A stretch of DNA of 64,000 bases from Alphaproteobacteria bacterium (GTDB lineage: Bacteria; Pseudomonadota; Alphaproteobacteria; Micropepsales; Micropepsaceae): the NCBI GenBank assembly GCA_016783965.1, contig JADHVO010000006.1, forward strand, positions 285,559 through 349,558, given 5' to 3'. Within the stretch, counting starts at the first letter, position 1, and each line of letters starts with the position of its first letter. Made by a program: the position numbers and the translations under genes. Below, piece after piece: positions 44,806-53,727 of this stretch. The notes beneath the pieces were generated by a model. The model was not told the origin of the DNA and searched no databases. It saw only the letters and a list, made by a program, of their open reading frames with translations.

Positions 44806-45923
44806 GCTACCGGCTCATCCTTGGCGATCGGCAGGTTGAAGCGAAACACCGTTCCGCCACCGGGATTGGCTTCCGCCCACAGTCGCCCGCCATGCGATTC
44901 GACGATGCTGCGGCAGATGTTCAGCCCCATTCCCATGCCGTTCCTTTTGCTGGTGACGAAGGCCTGAAACAGCTTGTCGGCGATCTCGTTCTCGATCCCT
45001 GGTCCGGTGTCGGCGACCGACACCTGGAGCAAGTCCTCGCCCACCGTCGCCGTGCCGACGGTGATGAGCCGGCGCGGCGAATCCTCCATCGCCTCCGCCG
45101 CGTTCTTCATAAGGTTGACCAGCACCTGCTGGATTTGGATTCGGTCGATCATCGCCTTGGGCAGGCCGGTCGCGATGTCGAGCTCGAGGTCGACGCCGCG
45201 TTCTGCCGCATCTGTCATGCCGAGCCGGATCGAGTCCTCGATAACGCGGCCGAGGTCCTCTGGCACGCGGTGCGGTTCCCGCTTCTCGATGAAGGAACGC
45301 AGGCGCTTGATGATGGCCCCTGCGCGCGAGGTCTGCTCCGCGACTTTGGCGAAAATCCGCTCCAGCTCTTTGTCGCCGCTCTCGGCGGCGATGTCGCGTC
45401 CGGCATTGGTGTAGTTGAGGATCGCCGTCAGCGGCTGGTTCAGCTCATGCGCCAGTCCCGCCGCGATCTGCCCCATGTCAGTCAGCCGCCCGAGCTGCCA
45501 CATCTCAAGCTGAAGTTCCTGGATACGCTTGTCGCGCGCCTGGTGCTCCGACAGGTCGGTGATGATCCCGACAAAGATGCGCTGATTGAGTACGTGGCCT
45601 TCGCCGACCGACAGATACATCGGGAAGGTCGACCCGTCCTTGCGCCGTCCGGAAACCTCTCGCCCGATGCCGATGATGTGCCGCTCGCCGGTCTTTAGGT
45701 AGTGGCCCACGTAGGCGTCATGCGCCTCGCGATAGGGTAACGGCATCAGCATGCTGATGTTCTTGCCCAGGACCTCATCGGTTCGGTAGCCGAACAGCCG
45801 CTCGCACGCCTTATTATAGACGCGCACGATGGAGTCCTCGTCGATCACGACGATTCCGTCCACGGCAGTGGATATCAGGGCGTCGAACAGCGGATCTTCG
45901 CGGGCTGCCTGGGTGATCGGCAT
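44802..45923 (-). CDS. fixL: FixL-type oxygen-sensor histidine kinase
   Basis: 373 residues, soluble (no transmembrane helix). PAS domain 10-125 with the FixL hallmark ERHIIGIGREV, where His82 aligns with the proximal heme ligand of rhizobial FixL, followed by [15 protein letters not shown]. Then a DHp helix with His159 in GLAHELNQPLTAILNY and a catalytic domain with NLMKNAAEAM, VADTGPGIENEIADK and GMGMGLNICRSIVESHGG. Oxygen release from heme would switch on kinase activity. A perfect FNR/FixK box lies 46 nt upstream of its ATG, which would give feedback control. Heme binding is inferred from the motif. Confidence 0.92.
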   Translation of the reverse strand: MPITQAAREDPLFDALISTAVDGIVVIDEDSIVRVYNKACERLFGYRTDEVLGKNISMLMPLPYREAHDAYVGHYLKTGERHIIGIGREVSGRRKDGSTFPMYLSVGEGHVLNQRIFVGIITDLSEHQARDKRIQELQLEMWQLGRLTDMGQIAAGLAHELNQPLTAILNYTNAGRDIAAESGDKELERIFAKVAEQTSRAGAIIKRLRSFIEKREPHRVPEDLGRVIEDSIRLGMTDAAERGVDLELDIATGLPKAMIDRIQIQQVLVNLMKNAAEAMEDSPRRLITVGTATVGEDLLQVSVADTGPGIENEIADKLFQAFVTSKRNGMGMGLNICRSIVESHGGRLWAEANPGGGTVFRFNLPIAKDEPVA

Positions 45924-45969
45924 CGGAGTCTCTTGCCTGAACCTATCACTTGCGCGGTCGCCGGCCAGT

Positions 45970-45983
45970 TTGATTCACATCAA
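45970..45983. promoter_or_regulatory. FNR/FixK box TTGATTCACATCAA
   Basis: Perfect TTGAT-N4-ATCAA between the divergent fixL (46 nt away) and the flavodoxin-fold oxidoreductase gene (34 nt away), so it may serve either or both. Confidence 0.75.
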
Positions 45984-46017
45984 CGACGTTGCCGGTGTGC
46001 GTCGCCAGATTGCACGC

Positions 46018-46599
46018 ATGACGAGAAAAATCCTCATCGTCAATGGTCATCCCGACAGCCGGCCGGAGCGCTTTTGTGCCGGCCTTGCCTTCGCGTACAT
46101 CGACGGCGCGCATCGCGCGGGTCATGAGCTGCGGCGCATCGATGTCGGGTCACTCGCCTTCCCTCTCCTCACGCGCAACGAGGATTTCTCTCGCCCCGCG
46201 ACCTGTCCCGACATTGCACGCGCCCAGCGCGATATCCAATGGGCGGAGCATCTGGTCTTCGTCTTTCCTCTGTGGCTCGGCGCCGCGCCGGCCCTGCTCA
46301 AGGGCTTCCTCGAGATGGTGGCGTGCGGCGGCTTTGGCTTCGACGCCGGATCGGCGGGCAATCCGAAGCGAGGCCTGAAGGGCAAGTCGGCGCGTCTGAT
46401 CGTCACCATGGGCATGCCCACGACTGCCTTCCGACTAGTGTTCGGCGGCTTCGGCGTGCGCGCGTTCGAGCGCGGCATTCTGCGCCTGGCTGGTGCCTTT
46501 CCGGTGCACAAGACCTATTGCGGCGCAGTCGAATTGTCGGCTGAGCACCGCGACGCATGCCTGCGTACGGTTTCGGCGCTGGGCTCTCGAGGAACATGA
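46018..46599 (+). CDS. NAD(P)H-dependent oxidoreductase, flavodoxin fold (NQO/MdaB-like)
   Basis: 193 residues. FMN/FAD-binding flavodoxin-like fold: N-terminal ILIVNGHPDSRPERFCAG, the EHLVFVFPLWLGAAPALLKGF motif of the NQO/MdaB branch, and GLKGKSARLIVTMGMP. It would pass electrons from NAD(P)H to a quinone or acceptor protein. Start ATG at 46018, just after a perfect FNR/FixK box. It is followed within 4 nt by a 71-residue protein and then a ferredoxin, suggesting a short electron-transfer operon. Confidence 0.82.
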   Translation: MTRKILIVNGHPDSRPERFCAGLAFAYIDGAHRAGHELRRIDVGSLAFPLLTRNEDFSRPATCPDIARAQRDIQWAEHLVFVFPLWLGAAPALLKGFLEMVACGGFGFDAGSAGNPKRGLKGKSARLIVTMGMPTTAFRLVFGGFGVRAFERGILRLAGAFPVHKTYCGAVELSAEHRDACLRTVSALGSRGT

Positions 46600-46602
46600 A
46601 CA

Positions 46603-46818
46603 ATGTCCGCTGATCAGATCGCGAGGCGTCATTTCGGCGCTGCGTTGGCCGAGGCCGCGGCACAGGGGCAGGACCCGGACGCCACCGCACGCTGCCTGCT
46701 CAATCTCGTGCTCGAAAGCTATTTGGCAAGGCGCTCAGTTGCCGATGTGCGATCCGAACTCCTGTTCCTTGCCGACAACTGCGATCCCGACACCGACTTC
46801 ATGTTCATGCGGCCCTGA
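46603..46818 (+). CDS. Small hypothetical protein in the ferredoxin operon
   Basis: 71 residues, starting MSADQIARRHFGAALAEAAA with GAGGAA upstream. Predominantly helical, with an acidic C-terminus (LADNCDPDTDFMFMRP). It lies 3 nt after the flavodoxin-fold gene and 3 nt before the ferredoxin gene, so it is almost certainly translated in the same operon. No family recognised. It may be a small partner of the ferredoxin or the diiron protein. Confidence 0.65.
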   Translation: MSADQIARRHFGAALAEAAAQGQDPDATARCLLNLVLESYLARRSVADVRSELLFLADNCDPDTDFMFMRP

Positions 46819-46821
46819 CCA

Positions 46822-47142
46822 ATGCCCCGTATCACCTATATCGAACACGATGGCACGCGCCATGACGTCCACGTCTCCGCCGGGCGCACCGTAATGGAAG
46901 GTGCGGTCAACAACCGGATCCCAGGGATCGACGGCGATTGCGGCGGGGCCTGCGCCTGCGCCACCTGCCATGTCTATGTCTCGCCGGAATGGCGCGCAAA
47001 AATTCCCCCAGCCGGCGACCTGGAGCTCCGAATGCTCGCCTTCGCGCAGGACCGCGATGGCGACAGCCGTCTTTCCTGTCAGATCACAGTGACCCCCGAA
47101 CTCGACGGCCTCGTCGTCCGCATGCCGGAAAGTCAGTATTGA
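46822..47142 (+). CDS. [2Fe-2S] ferredoxin, adrenodoxin/FdxB type
   Basis: 106 residues. Cluster ligands in GDCGGACACATCHVYV and a fourth Cys in SRLSCQI (Cys-x5-Cys-x2-Cys...Cys), typical of vertebrate-type/adrenodoxin ferredoxins, which serve P450s, oxygenases or Fe-S assembly. No isc genes adjoin. The next gene encodes a diiron-type protein, so it may be that protein's electron donor. Confidence 0.92.
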   Translation: MPRITYIEHDGTRHDVHVSAGRTVMEGAVNNRIPGIDGDCGGACACATCHVYVSPEWRAKIPPAGDLELRMLAFAQDRDGDSRLSCQITVTPELDGLVVRMPESQY

Positions 47143-47159
47143 CCGCAGCCTTGCGGCGA

Positions 47160-47173
47160 TTGATCTCGATCAA
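47160..47173. promoter_or_regulatory. FNR/FixK box TTGATCTCGATCAA
   Basis: Perfect TTGAT-N4-ATCAA, 61 nt before the ATG of the ferritin-like diiron protein. Confidence 0.78.
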
Positions 47174-47234
47174 TTTCGAAAGTGACGCCCATGTCAGGTT
47201 TTTGGGCACGAGGAAACGTGTGTGGAGAAAGCAT

Positions 47235-48344
47235 ATGCAGAATGCCACCAACAAGAACGTCGTACGCAAGGGCGACTGGAAAGTCACGATGACGCCCGAT
47301 GATCTCTATCGCAATCCGATGGATATCGCCTGGACGTTCGACTACGCACTCGGCAAAGGAAAGGTCGAACAACTCTACAAGAGGGCGAAGCGCAACCAGT
47401 GGGATTCCGACGAGATCCTGCCTTGGGATACCGCCGTCGATCCGTCCGACCCCCTGATGACCGACCGGTCGTCGGTCTATCACAAGATGCCGTTCTTCAA
47501 CCGGCTGTCGAAAACGCAGCGCGAAACGTTCATCGCCCACTCGACGGCGCAGCTGCTCTCGCAATTCCTGCATGGTGAGCAGGGCGCGCTGATGACGGCG
47601 GCGTGCGTGACGCACTCTGTGCCTGATGCCACGGCAAAGCTCTACGCTGCATCACAGACAATGGACGAGGCGCGCCATGTCGAAGTCTATGCCCGCTATT
47701 GCGACAAGATCGCGATGGTTTATCCGATGACGCCATGGCTCAAGACGCTGATCGACGTGACACTCAAGTCCGACCGCTACGAGAAGGTGATGATCGGCAT
47801 GAACATGGTGGTCGAGGGCCTCGCGCTGGGCGCATTCAACAACATGTACCTCTCGACGACTTGTCCTCTGCTCAAGGCCATCACCTTCAACGTAATGCGC
47901 GATGAGTCGCGGCATGTGTCGTTCGGCCATGCCTATCTTCGACCGGTCATCGCGCGGCTCGACGAAGCGTCGCGCGAAGATTTGGCCGATTTCGCGTTCG
48001 AAGCCGTGAACCTCATCGTGCAGGGTACGATGCGCCAGGGCGCCTCCGGACTTGCGAGCCAGGTCGATCCCGGATTCATGGATGTGCTCACGAATTGCGG
48101 CATTGAGCCGAAGGACTTCTTCGCCGGTCTCGCGGAAGCGGCCGAGCTCGGCATCCTCCAGGAATTGCCCCCGGGCCAGATCCACTCGCTCAAGGATCTT
48201 ATGATGCCGGCGCTGGCGCGCGTTGGCCTGTTCACGCCCCGCGCGCGCAAGAAATATGACGACGCTGGCATCCCGATCTTCGATGACCCTCGTGTGTTGG
48301 AGGTCATGGAGGGCGGCGCACCGCAGCTCGCGGCCGCCGAGTAG
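47235..48344 (+). CDS. Ferritin-like/diiron-oxygenase-type protein
   Basis: 369 residues from ATG 47235 (GGAGAAA upstream). Helical protein with two E-x-x-H repeats, MDEARHVEVYARY and RDESRHVSFGHAY, plus earlier Glu in LHGEQGALM and a Glu in VVEGLALGAF: the ligand pattern of ribonucleotide-reductase-like diiron oxygenases and oxidases. It is preceded by its own perfect FNR/FixK box and a [2Fe-2S] ferredoxin gene. Under this control it should be made at low oxygen. Reaction unknown; oxygenase, oxidase or iron-binding roles are all possible. Confidence 0.7.
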   Translation: MQNATNKNVVRKGDWKVTMTPDDLYRNPMDIAWTFDYALGKGKVEQLYKRAKRNQWDSDEILPWDTAVDPSDPLMTDRSSVYHKMPFFNRLSKTQRETFIAHSTAQLLSQFLHGEQGALMTAACVTHSVPDATAKLYAASQTMDEARHVEVYARYCDKIAMVYPMTPWLKTLIDVTLKSDRYEKVMIGMNMVVEGLALGAFNNMYLSTTCPLLKAITFNVMRDESRHVSFGHAYLRPVIARLDEASREDLADFAFEAVNLIVQGTMRQGASGLASQVDPGFMDVLTNCGIEPKDFFAGLAEAAELGILQELPPGQIHSLKDLMMPALARVGLFTPRARKKYDDAGIPIFDDPRVLEVMEGGAPQLAAAE

Positions 48345-48355
48345 CCCTGTGCCTG

Positions 48356-48388
48356 GACCCGGCGGTCCCAAGCCGCCGGGTCACTTTT
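48356..48388. terminator. Bidirectional terminator between convergent genes
   Basis: 10-bp stem GACCCGGCGG/CCGCCGGGTC (48356-48365, 48373-48382) with a 7-nt loop and ACTTTTCT on the plus side. It separates the diiron gene from hemN. Confidence 0.75.
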
Positions 48389-49735
48389 CTAGACTGCGAC
48401 AGCGTGCTTGCGCATCCCCGCCTCGAGATAGCTGTCAAACGCCGCGCAGATGAGGCGTGTGGCCGCCCGCCATTCATGCGGAATCGTCAGCCGGCCGCCA
48501 TCGAGCGTCGCGATACCGTCCCGCAGGAACGGCTCAAGCGCCGTTAGCGAGTCGGCGAGTGCTGAACGCGTGAACCCAAAAGCTTCTGCGATTGCGTCGA
48601 TGTCGGCTTCCAGGTCGCACATCAGCCGCTCGATCAGGGCACCGCGCATCCGGTCCTCTGCGCCGAGCGCGACACCCTTCGCGACAGGCAATTCGCCGCG
48701 AGATAGGGCCGCGCGCCAGGACGGGACGTCCGCGAAGTTCTGCACGTAGCCGTCCGGCAGTGCGCCGATGGCCGACGCGCCCAGCCCGATCAGCGCCGGC
48801 GCGGTGTCCGTTGTATAGCCCTGGAAGTTGCGTGCCAGCCGCCCCTGTGCCCACGCGGCCGCGAGCGCATCGCCGGGCTTGGCGAAATGGTCAATGCCGA
48901 TGGGCACATAGCCTCGCGCGGCCAGAAGCGCCTGCGCGGCCTCTGCCTGGACGAACCGCTCCTCGACACCCGGCAATGCCGCCTCGGGGATGAGGCTCTG
49001 ATGTTTCTTGAAGTGGGGCACATGCGCGTAGCCGAAGATGGCCAGTCGGTCGGGATCGAGCGTCAGGGCTGTCTCGATGGTCTTCTCGAGCCCTGCTGCC
49101 GTCTGATGCGGCAGCCCATAGATGAGATCGATGTTGAGGGCGCTGATTCCGACCCCGCGCAACAGATGCACCGTATTCGCCGTCACCTCGTCTGGCTGGA
49201 TGCGGTTGATGGCCCGCTGCACAACCGGGTCGCTGTCTTGCAAGCCTATGCTCGCGCGTGTCACGCCGATATCGCGCAGCGCCTCTGCCATGTCCGCGCC
49301 GAAGCCACGGGGGTCGATCTCGATCGCGATCTCGGCATCGTCCGCGACTGCGAAGCGTCCACGCAGCACGTGGTCGAGTCGGCGCAGGTCGCCACGGCGA
49401 AGCAGCGTGGGTGATCCACCGCCGAAGTGTATATGCGTGACAATATGTCCGGGTTTGAGAGCGTCCGCGACCGCGTTGATCTCCCGCTCCATGAACTCGA
49501 GATAACCCGCCACGGGTGAATAGCTGTTCACCACTGTCGTGTTGCAGCCGCAGAACCAGCACAGCGTGTCGCAGAACGGAACATGGAGATAAAGCGACAG
49601 CGGCGCACCGTACGGTAGCGCGGCCAGCCATTCGCGATAGGTCGACGCGGTTATGCCGTCGTGAAAGTGCGGTGCGGTGGGATAGCTCGTGTAGCGCGGA
49701 ACGCGCGCGGCGAACATGGCGGCGATGCTTGGCAT
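48389..49735 (-). CDS. hemN: Oxygen-independent coproporphyrinogen III oxidase (radical SAM)
   Basis: 448 residues. Radical-SAM enzyme of heme synthesis that works without oxygen. Visible: RYTSYPTAPHF, the [4Fe-4S] motif in VPFCDTLCWFCGC (CxxxCxxC plus the HemN-specific adjacent Cys), the SAM-binding GGGSPTLL, and FQGYTTD near the C-terminus, a HemN-proper signature. A FixK-type box lies 57 nt upstream of the ATG. It supplies heme to the neighbouring cbb3 oxidase at low oxygen. Confidence 0.95.
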   Translation of the reverse strand: MPSIAAMFAARVPRYTSYPTAPHFHDGITASTYREWLAALPYGAPLSLYLHVPFCDTLCWFCGCNTTVVNSYSPVAGYLEFMEREINAVADALKPGHIVTHIHFGGGSPTLLRRGDLRRLDHVLRGRFAVADDAEIAIEIDPRGFGADMAEALRDIGVTRASIGLQDSDPVVQRAINRIQPDEVTANTVHLLRGVGISALNIDLIYGLPHQTAAGLEKTIETALTLDPDRLAIFGYAHVPHFKKHQSLIPEAALPGVEERFVQAEAAQALLAARGYVPIGIDHFAKPGDALAAAWAQGRLARNFQGYTTDTAPALIGLGASAIGALPDGYVQNFADVPSWRAALSRGELPVAKGVALGAEDRMRGALIERLMCDLEADIDAIAEAFGFTRSALADSLTALEPFLRDGIATLDGGRLTIPHEWRAATRLICAAFDSYLEAGMRKHAVAV

Positions 49736-49792
49736 GGCGCGCGTTTCTCTGAGTTTCTCCTACCCAATCTGCGGCGTCCGCATCGTGCGTTG

Positions 49793-49806
49793 TTGATCCA
49801 GCGCAA
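49793..49806. promoter_or_regulatory. FixK-type box TTGATCCAGCGCAA
   Basis: Matches TTGA-N6-GCAA, the same variant as at 42748. It is 57 nt upstream of the hemN start on the minus strand. Confidence 0.55.
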
Positions 49807-49883
49807 ATGGTTCTCCAGCGAATGCCGCATGCTGGTTGTGAACGCTGGCTAATGGCGTGAAACCTTAAGACTTCCTTTCGTCG

Positions 49884-50081
49884 ATGGTGTGCTGCTCGCT
49901 GCTCGCGCTGCTACTGGGACCGTTCGCGGTGTTGCCCGGTTCTACCAAGATTCGCGTGGCGAGCGCCTTGCTCGCGCTTGCCGGGATTGGCTCGCTTACA
50001 CTTGCGCTCGCGCTGCCGTCATCACATCTGGCTTGGCCCCTCTGTTCGATGAACGCAGTCCTGCGATCGCATGTGCCGTAA
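49884..50081 (+). CDS. Possible small hydrophobic protein
   Basis: 65 codons with two hydrophobic stretches (LLALLLGPFAVLPG and ASALLALAGIGSLTLALAL). There is no ribosome site before the ATG at 49884, and amino-acid composition alone supports it, so it may not be a gene. If real it would lie downstream of the hemN-side FixK box. Otherwise this region (49810-50110) holds nothing recognisable. Confidence 0.25.
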   Translation: MVCCSLLALLLGPFAVLPGSTKIRVASALLALAGIGSLTLALALPSSHLAWPLCSMNAVLRSHVP

Positions 50082-50110
50082 TTTCGTCGCACCCGCAGCG
50101 GCCCGGAACA

Positions 50111-50124
50111 TTGATTGTGATCAA
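50111..50124. promoter_or_regulatory. FNR/FixK box TTGATTGTGATCAA upstream of ccoNOQP
   Basis: Perfect TTGAT-N4-ATCAA. It is 170 nt before the ccoN ATG but 52 nt before a small open frame at 50177, a typical box-to-start spacing. Confidence 0.82.
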
Positions 50125-50176
50125 GCGGCCCGCGGGCTTTTCGCGCGATGCATGCAGGGAAGTCTGGAGATTCCGC

Positions 50177-50311
50177 ATGACCGTTTCTGAACCCCACGTG
50201 CCCTGCTTGTCGGGCTGGGAAGCTTGGTGCGCGGCGGCGCGCGCTCTGCCGCGCACGCCTCTGCCGGATTCGGATGAAAAGAAAGACAAGCGCGATGACG
50301 ACCGCCACTGA
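50177..50311 (+). CDS. 44-residue leader protein upstream of ccoN
   Basis: ATG 50177 with GGAG 7-8 nt upstream and the cco FixK box at 52 nt. The peptide [20 protein letters not shown] continues into a basic/acidic tail ending in [14 protein letters not shown] and overlaps the ccoN start by 17 nt in another frame. This position means it is probably the first translated gene of the cco transcript and could couple or regulate ccoN translation. Two Cys and two Trp residues are present. No family recognised. Confidence 0.45.
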   Translation: MTVSEPHVPCLSGWEAWCAAARALPRTPLPDSDEKKDKRDDDRH

Positions 50312-51950
50312 CCTGCCTTCGCCGCTCCGGTTCGACCTCGCTCTCTTTCCCGCGCTGCTGGCGCTCGGCTTCATCGCCGCCCTGATCGAGGTGGCGAGGT
50401 CGCCCGATCCCGCCATGGTCGTGCAGGCATGGACCTTCATGGCCTGCATGGGGGGGATCGGCATCTTCTATTTGGCTACCTACGCTGGCGGCCTGCCGCG
50501 GGAAGAACGCACAGGCTATGCGACCAACGTGATCAAGGCGGGTGTCGTCGCCTCGATGTTCTGGGGCATCGCCGGCATGCTGGTCGGCGTCATTATTGCG
50601 CTCCAGCTCTCGTTTCCGAATCTGTTCTATTTTCCCGATCTGCCCTGGACGAATTTCGGCCGGCTGCGGCCGCTGCACACCTCGGCCGTGATCTTCGCCT
50701 TTGGCGGCAACGTGCTGATAGCGACGTCGTTCTACGTCGTGCAGCGCACCTGCAAGGCGCGCCTGTTCGGTGGTTCGCTGCCCTGGTTCGTGTTCTGGGG
50801 TTACAACACCTTCATCGTGCTTGCCGGCACGGGGTATCTGCTCGGCGTCACCCAGGCCCGCGAATACGCCGAGCCCGAATGGTACGCCGACCTCTGGTTG
50901 ACGATCGTCTGGGTCGGGTACCTCGCCACCTTTCTGGGCACGATTGTCAAGCGCAAGGAACCGCACATCTACGTGGCGAACTGGTTCTTCCTGGCTTTTA
51001 TCGCCACCATCGCGGTGCTGCACATCGTCAACAACCTGGCGCTGCCCGTCTCGCTGCTCGAGACCAAGTCGGTCTCGCTGTTCTCCGGCGTGCAGGATGC
51101 GCTGATCCAGTGGTGGTATGGCCATAACGCCGTCGGCTTCTTCCTCACCGCCGGCTTCCTCGGCATCATGTACTACTTCGTCCCGAAGCGCGCCGACCGG
51201 CCGGTCTATTCCTATCGGCTCTCCATCGTCCATTTCTGGACGCTCATTTTCATCTACATCTGGGCGGGTCCGCATCATCTGCTCTACACGGCCCTGCCGG
51301 ACTGGGCGCAGACGCTGGGCATGACGTTCTCGGTCATCCTGTGGATGCCGAGCTGGGGCGGCATGATTAACGGGCTCATGACGCTGTCGGGCGCCTGGGA
51401 CAAGCTGCGCACCGATCCGGTGCTGCGCATGCTTGTCGTCTCGGTGGCCTTCTACGGCATGTCGACTTTCGAGGGGCCGGTAATGTCCGTGCGTACAGTC
51501 AACGCGCTCTCGCACTACACCAACTGGACCATCGGTCACGTTCACTCGGGCGCGCTGGGCTGGGTCGGCTATGTCAGCTTCGGTGCGCTCTACTGCCTCG
51601 TACCCTGGCTGTGGAACAAGAAGAAGCTCTATTCCAACGCGCTGGTCGAGTGGCACTTCTGGGTTTCGACGCTTGGCATCGTTCTCTACATCACGTCGAT
51701 GTGGGTCGCGGGGATCATGCAGGGCCTGATGTGGCGTGCCTACAACGACTATGGCTTCCTCGAATACTCGTTCGTCGAAACCGTCCAGGCGATGCATCCC
51801 TACTACGTCATCCGCACGATCGGCGGCCTGCTGTACCTCGGCGGCGTCCTGATCATGGCTTACAACCTATGGCGTACCGTCCGCAGCAGCGAGACGGCCG
51901 CGACAGAGCCGGCCGTCGCGCCGCTCGCCGCCCTGGAGGCTGCGCAATGA
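50295..51950 (+). CDS. ccoN: cbb3-type cytochrome c oxidase subunit I
   Basis: 551 residues, about 12-14 transmembrane helices. Catalytic subunit with low-spin heme b, heme b3 and CuB. Ligand-bearing segments: [31 protein letters not shown] (His and cross-linked Tyr), AGPHHLLYT (His-His), and [11 protein letters not shown] (heme His pair). The ATG at 50295 is preferred; 50274 would add seven residues. High-affinity oxygen reduction at low oxygen. First structural gene of ccoNOQP; overlaps ccoO by 4 nt. Confidence 0.97.
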   Translation: MTTATDLPSPLRFDLALFPALLALGFIAALIEVARSPDPAMVVQAWTFMACMGGIGIFYLATYAGGLPREERTGYATNVIKAGVVASMFWGIAGMLVGVIIALQLSFPNLFYFPDLPWTNFGRLRPLHTSAVIFAFGGNVLIATSFYVVQRTCKARLFGGSLPWFVFWGYNTFIVLAGTGYLLGVTQAREYAEPEWYADLWLTIVWVGYLATFLGTIVKRKEPHIYVANWFFLAFIATIAVLHIVNNLALPVSLLETKSVSLFSGVQDALIQWWYGHNAVGFFLTAGFLGIMYYFVPKRADRPVYSYRLSIVHFWTLIFIYIWAGPHHLLYTALPDWAQTLGMTFSVILWMPSWGGMINGLMTLSGAWDKLRTDPVLRMLVVSVAFYGMSTFEGPVMSVRTVNALSHYTNWTIGHVHSGALGWVGYVSFGALYCLVPWLWNKKKLYSNALVEWHFWVSTLGIVLYITSMWVAGIMQGLMWRAYNDYGFLEYSFVETVQAMHPYYVIRTIGGLLYLGGVLIMAYNLWRTVRSSETAATEPAVAPLAALEAAQ

Positions 51951-52675
51951 ACCACGGCTTCTTCGAACGCAACTCGTTCATCCTTCTCTTCGGCATCCTG
52001 ATCGTCGTCGCCATCGGGGGCGCCGTGGAGATCGCCCCCCTGTTCTGGGTCAACGGCACGATCGAGAAGGTCAGCGGCATGCGGCCTTACACGCCGCTGG
52101 AGCTCGCTGGCCGCGACATCTATGTGCGCGAGGGTTGCTATCTTTGCCACAGCCAGATGATCCGCTCGCTCCGCGACGAGGTGGAGCGCTACGGCCACTA
52201 CAGCCTTGCGGCCGAGAGCATGTACGACCATCCGTTCCAGTGGGGCTCCGAGCGTACCGGTCCCGACTTGGCGCGCGTCGGCGGCAAGTACTCGGACGAG
52301 TGGCAGCGCGCGCACCTCGCCGATCCGCGCTCGGTGGTTCCCGAGTCGATCATGCCGCCCTATGCCTTTCTCGAGAAGACGCCGCTCGACTATCGCGACA
52401 TCGCCGATGTCATGCGCGCCAACAAGGCCGTCGGGGTTCCCTACACCAAGGAACAAATCGATGCCGCCGTCGCGGATCTCCGGGCGCAGGCGGACCCCAA
52501 CGCCGATGGCGTAGATGATTTCCGCAAGCGCTATCCGAAGGCGCAGGTGCGCGACTTTGACGGCAATCCCAACCAGATCACCGAAGCGGATGCGCTGATC
52601 GCCTACCTCCAGATGCTCGGCACGCTGGTGGACTTCAAGACCTACCACGCCGATGCGCCCGAGAACCGGAGATAA
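51947..52675 (+). CDS. ccoO: cbb3 oxidase subunit II (mono-heme cytochrome c)
   Basis: 242 residues: N-terminal membrane anchor (about 9-30) and a periplasmic cytochrome c domain with heme site [11 protein letters not shown] and a Met ligand candidate in SIMPPYAFL. Starts within the ccoN stop (ATGA overlap). Passes electrons from CcoP toward the CcoN active site. Length and layout are standard. Confidence 0.97.
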   Translation: MNHGFFERNSFILLFGILIVVAIGGAVEIAPLFWVNGTIEKVSGMRPYTPLELAGRDIYVREGCYLCHSQMIRSLRDEVERYGHYSLAAESMYDHPFQWGSERTGPDLARVGGKYSDEWQRAHLADPRSVVPESIMPPYAFLEKTPLDYRDIADVMRANKAVGVPYTKEQIDAAVADLRAQADPNADGVDDFRKRYPKAQVRDFDGNPNQITEADALIAYLQMLGTLVDFKTYHADAPENRR

Positions 52676-52678
52676 AGA

Positions 52679-52849
52679 ATGGAAGGACTCACCTATGACA
52701 CGGTACTCGCGTTCTGCCAGAGCTGGAGCGTTGTCTATTTCAGCCTGATGTTCGCCGTGGCGTTCGCCTACGCGTTCTGGCCGTCCAACAAGAAGCGCTT
52801 CTCGGAGGCCGCGTACATGCCGCTCCGCGATTCCGATGGAGACGAATGA
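52679..52849 (+). CDS. ccoQ: cbb3 oxidase small subunit
   Basis: 56 residues beginning MEGLTYDTVLAFCQSWSVVY, one transmembrane helix (about 16-36), then the conserved WPSNKKRFSEAAYMPL tail typical of CcoQ/FixQ. It lies 3 nt after ccoO and its stop abuts the ccoP ATG. CcoQ stabilises the complex, especially CcoP binding. Confidence 0.93.
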   Translation: MEGLTYDTVLAFCQSWSVVYFSLMFAVAFAYAFWPSNKKRFSEAAYMPLRDSDGDE

Positions 52850-53716
52850 ATGTCGAAGCCTGACATTGACCACGTCAGCGGGACCGAAACCACTGGGCAT
52901 GAATGGGACGGCATCAGGGAACTGAACACGCCGCTGCCGCGCTGGTGGGTTGGCCTGTTCTATCTCTGCATCATCTGGGCGATCGGCTATTGGATAGTGA
53001 TGCCGGCCTGGCCCGGCATCACCGGCTATACGCATGGAATCCTGAACCGCTCTCAGCGCGATGTCGTCACCGCCGAGGTGGACGCCCTGAAGGCGGCGCG
53101 GCACGCCAGGGAAACCGAACTGGCCCATGCCAGCCTGCAACAGATCCAGTCCAACCCGGACCTGCTTCAGTTCGCGATGGCCGCCGGGCGCACGACCTTT
53201 GCCGACAATTGCGCTGCCTGTCATGGCGCGGGCGGGCAGGGCGGTCATGGCTATCCGAACCTAAACGATGACGTCTGGTTATGGGGCGGTACGTTGGCGG
53301 ACATCGAGCACACGATCACCGTGGGCGTCCGCTCGACCGATCCGAACACCCGCCAGTCGCAGATGCCTGCCTTCGGCCGCGACGGCATCCTGAAGCCCGA
53401 ACAGATCGACGATCTGACGGAATATGTCGTGCACATCTCCGGTCGTGCGGCCAACGCGCCTGCCGTCGCGCGCGCGGCCAAGCTGTTCGCCGACAACTGC
53501 GCCGCGTGTCATGGCCCGGCGGGCAAAGGTAACCAGGAGATGGGCGCACCGAACCTCACCGACAATGACTGGCTATACGGCCCGACACGCGCCGACATCC
53601 GCGATCAGATATGGAACGGGCGTGGCGGCGTGATGCCGACCTGGGCGGGCCGCCTGTCGCCGGAGGAAATCAAGGCGCTGGCGGTCTATGTGCACAGCAT
53701 GGGTGGTGGCGAGTAG
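52850..53716 (+). CDS. ccoP: cbb3 oxidase subunit III (di-heme cytochrome c)
   Basis: 288 residues. N-terminal GIRELNTPLPRWWVGLFY is the family's signature before the membrane helix. Two cytochrome c domains follow with CAACHGAGGQGG and CAACHGPAGKG heme sites. Entry point for electrons from soluble cytochrome c. The ATG follows the ccoQ stop without a gap. Confidence 0.97.
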   Translation: MSKPDIDHVSGTETTGHEWDGIRELNTPLPRWWVGLFYLCIIWAIGYWIVMPAWPGITGYTHGILNRSQRDVVTAEVDALKAARHARETELAHASLQQIQSNPDLLQFAMAAGRTTFADNCAACHGAGGQGGHGYPNLNDDVWLWGGTLADIEHTITVGVRSTDPNTRQSQMPAFGRDGILKPEQIDDLTEYVVHISGRAANAPAVARAAKLFADNCAACHGPAGKGNQEMGAPNLTDNDWLYGPTRADIRDQIWNGRGGVMPTWAGRLSPEEIKALAVYVHSMGGGE

Positions 53717-53727
53717 CGGAATCGATC

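Noticed and set aside
50121..51797. 558-codon open frame opposite ccoN
   Set aside because: His/Arg/Asp-rich composition typical of an antisense shadow of a membrane protein; ccoN is unmistakable.
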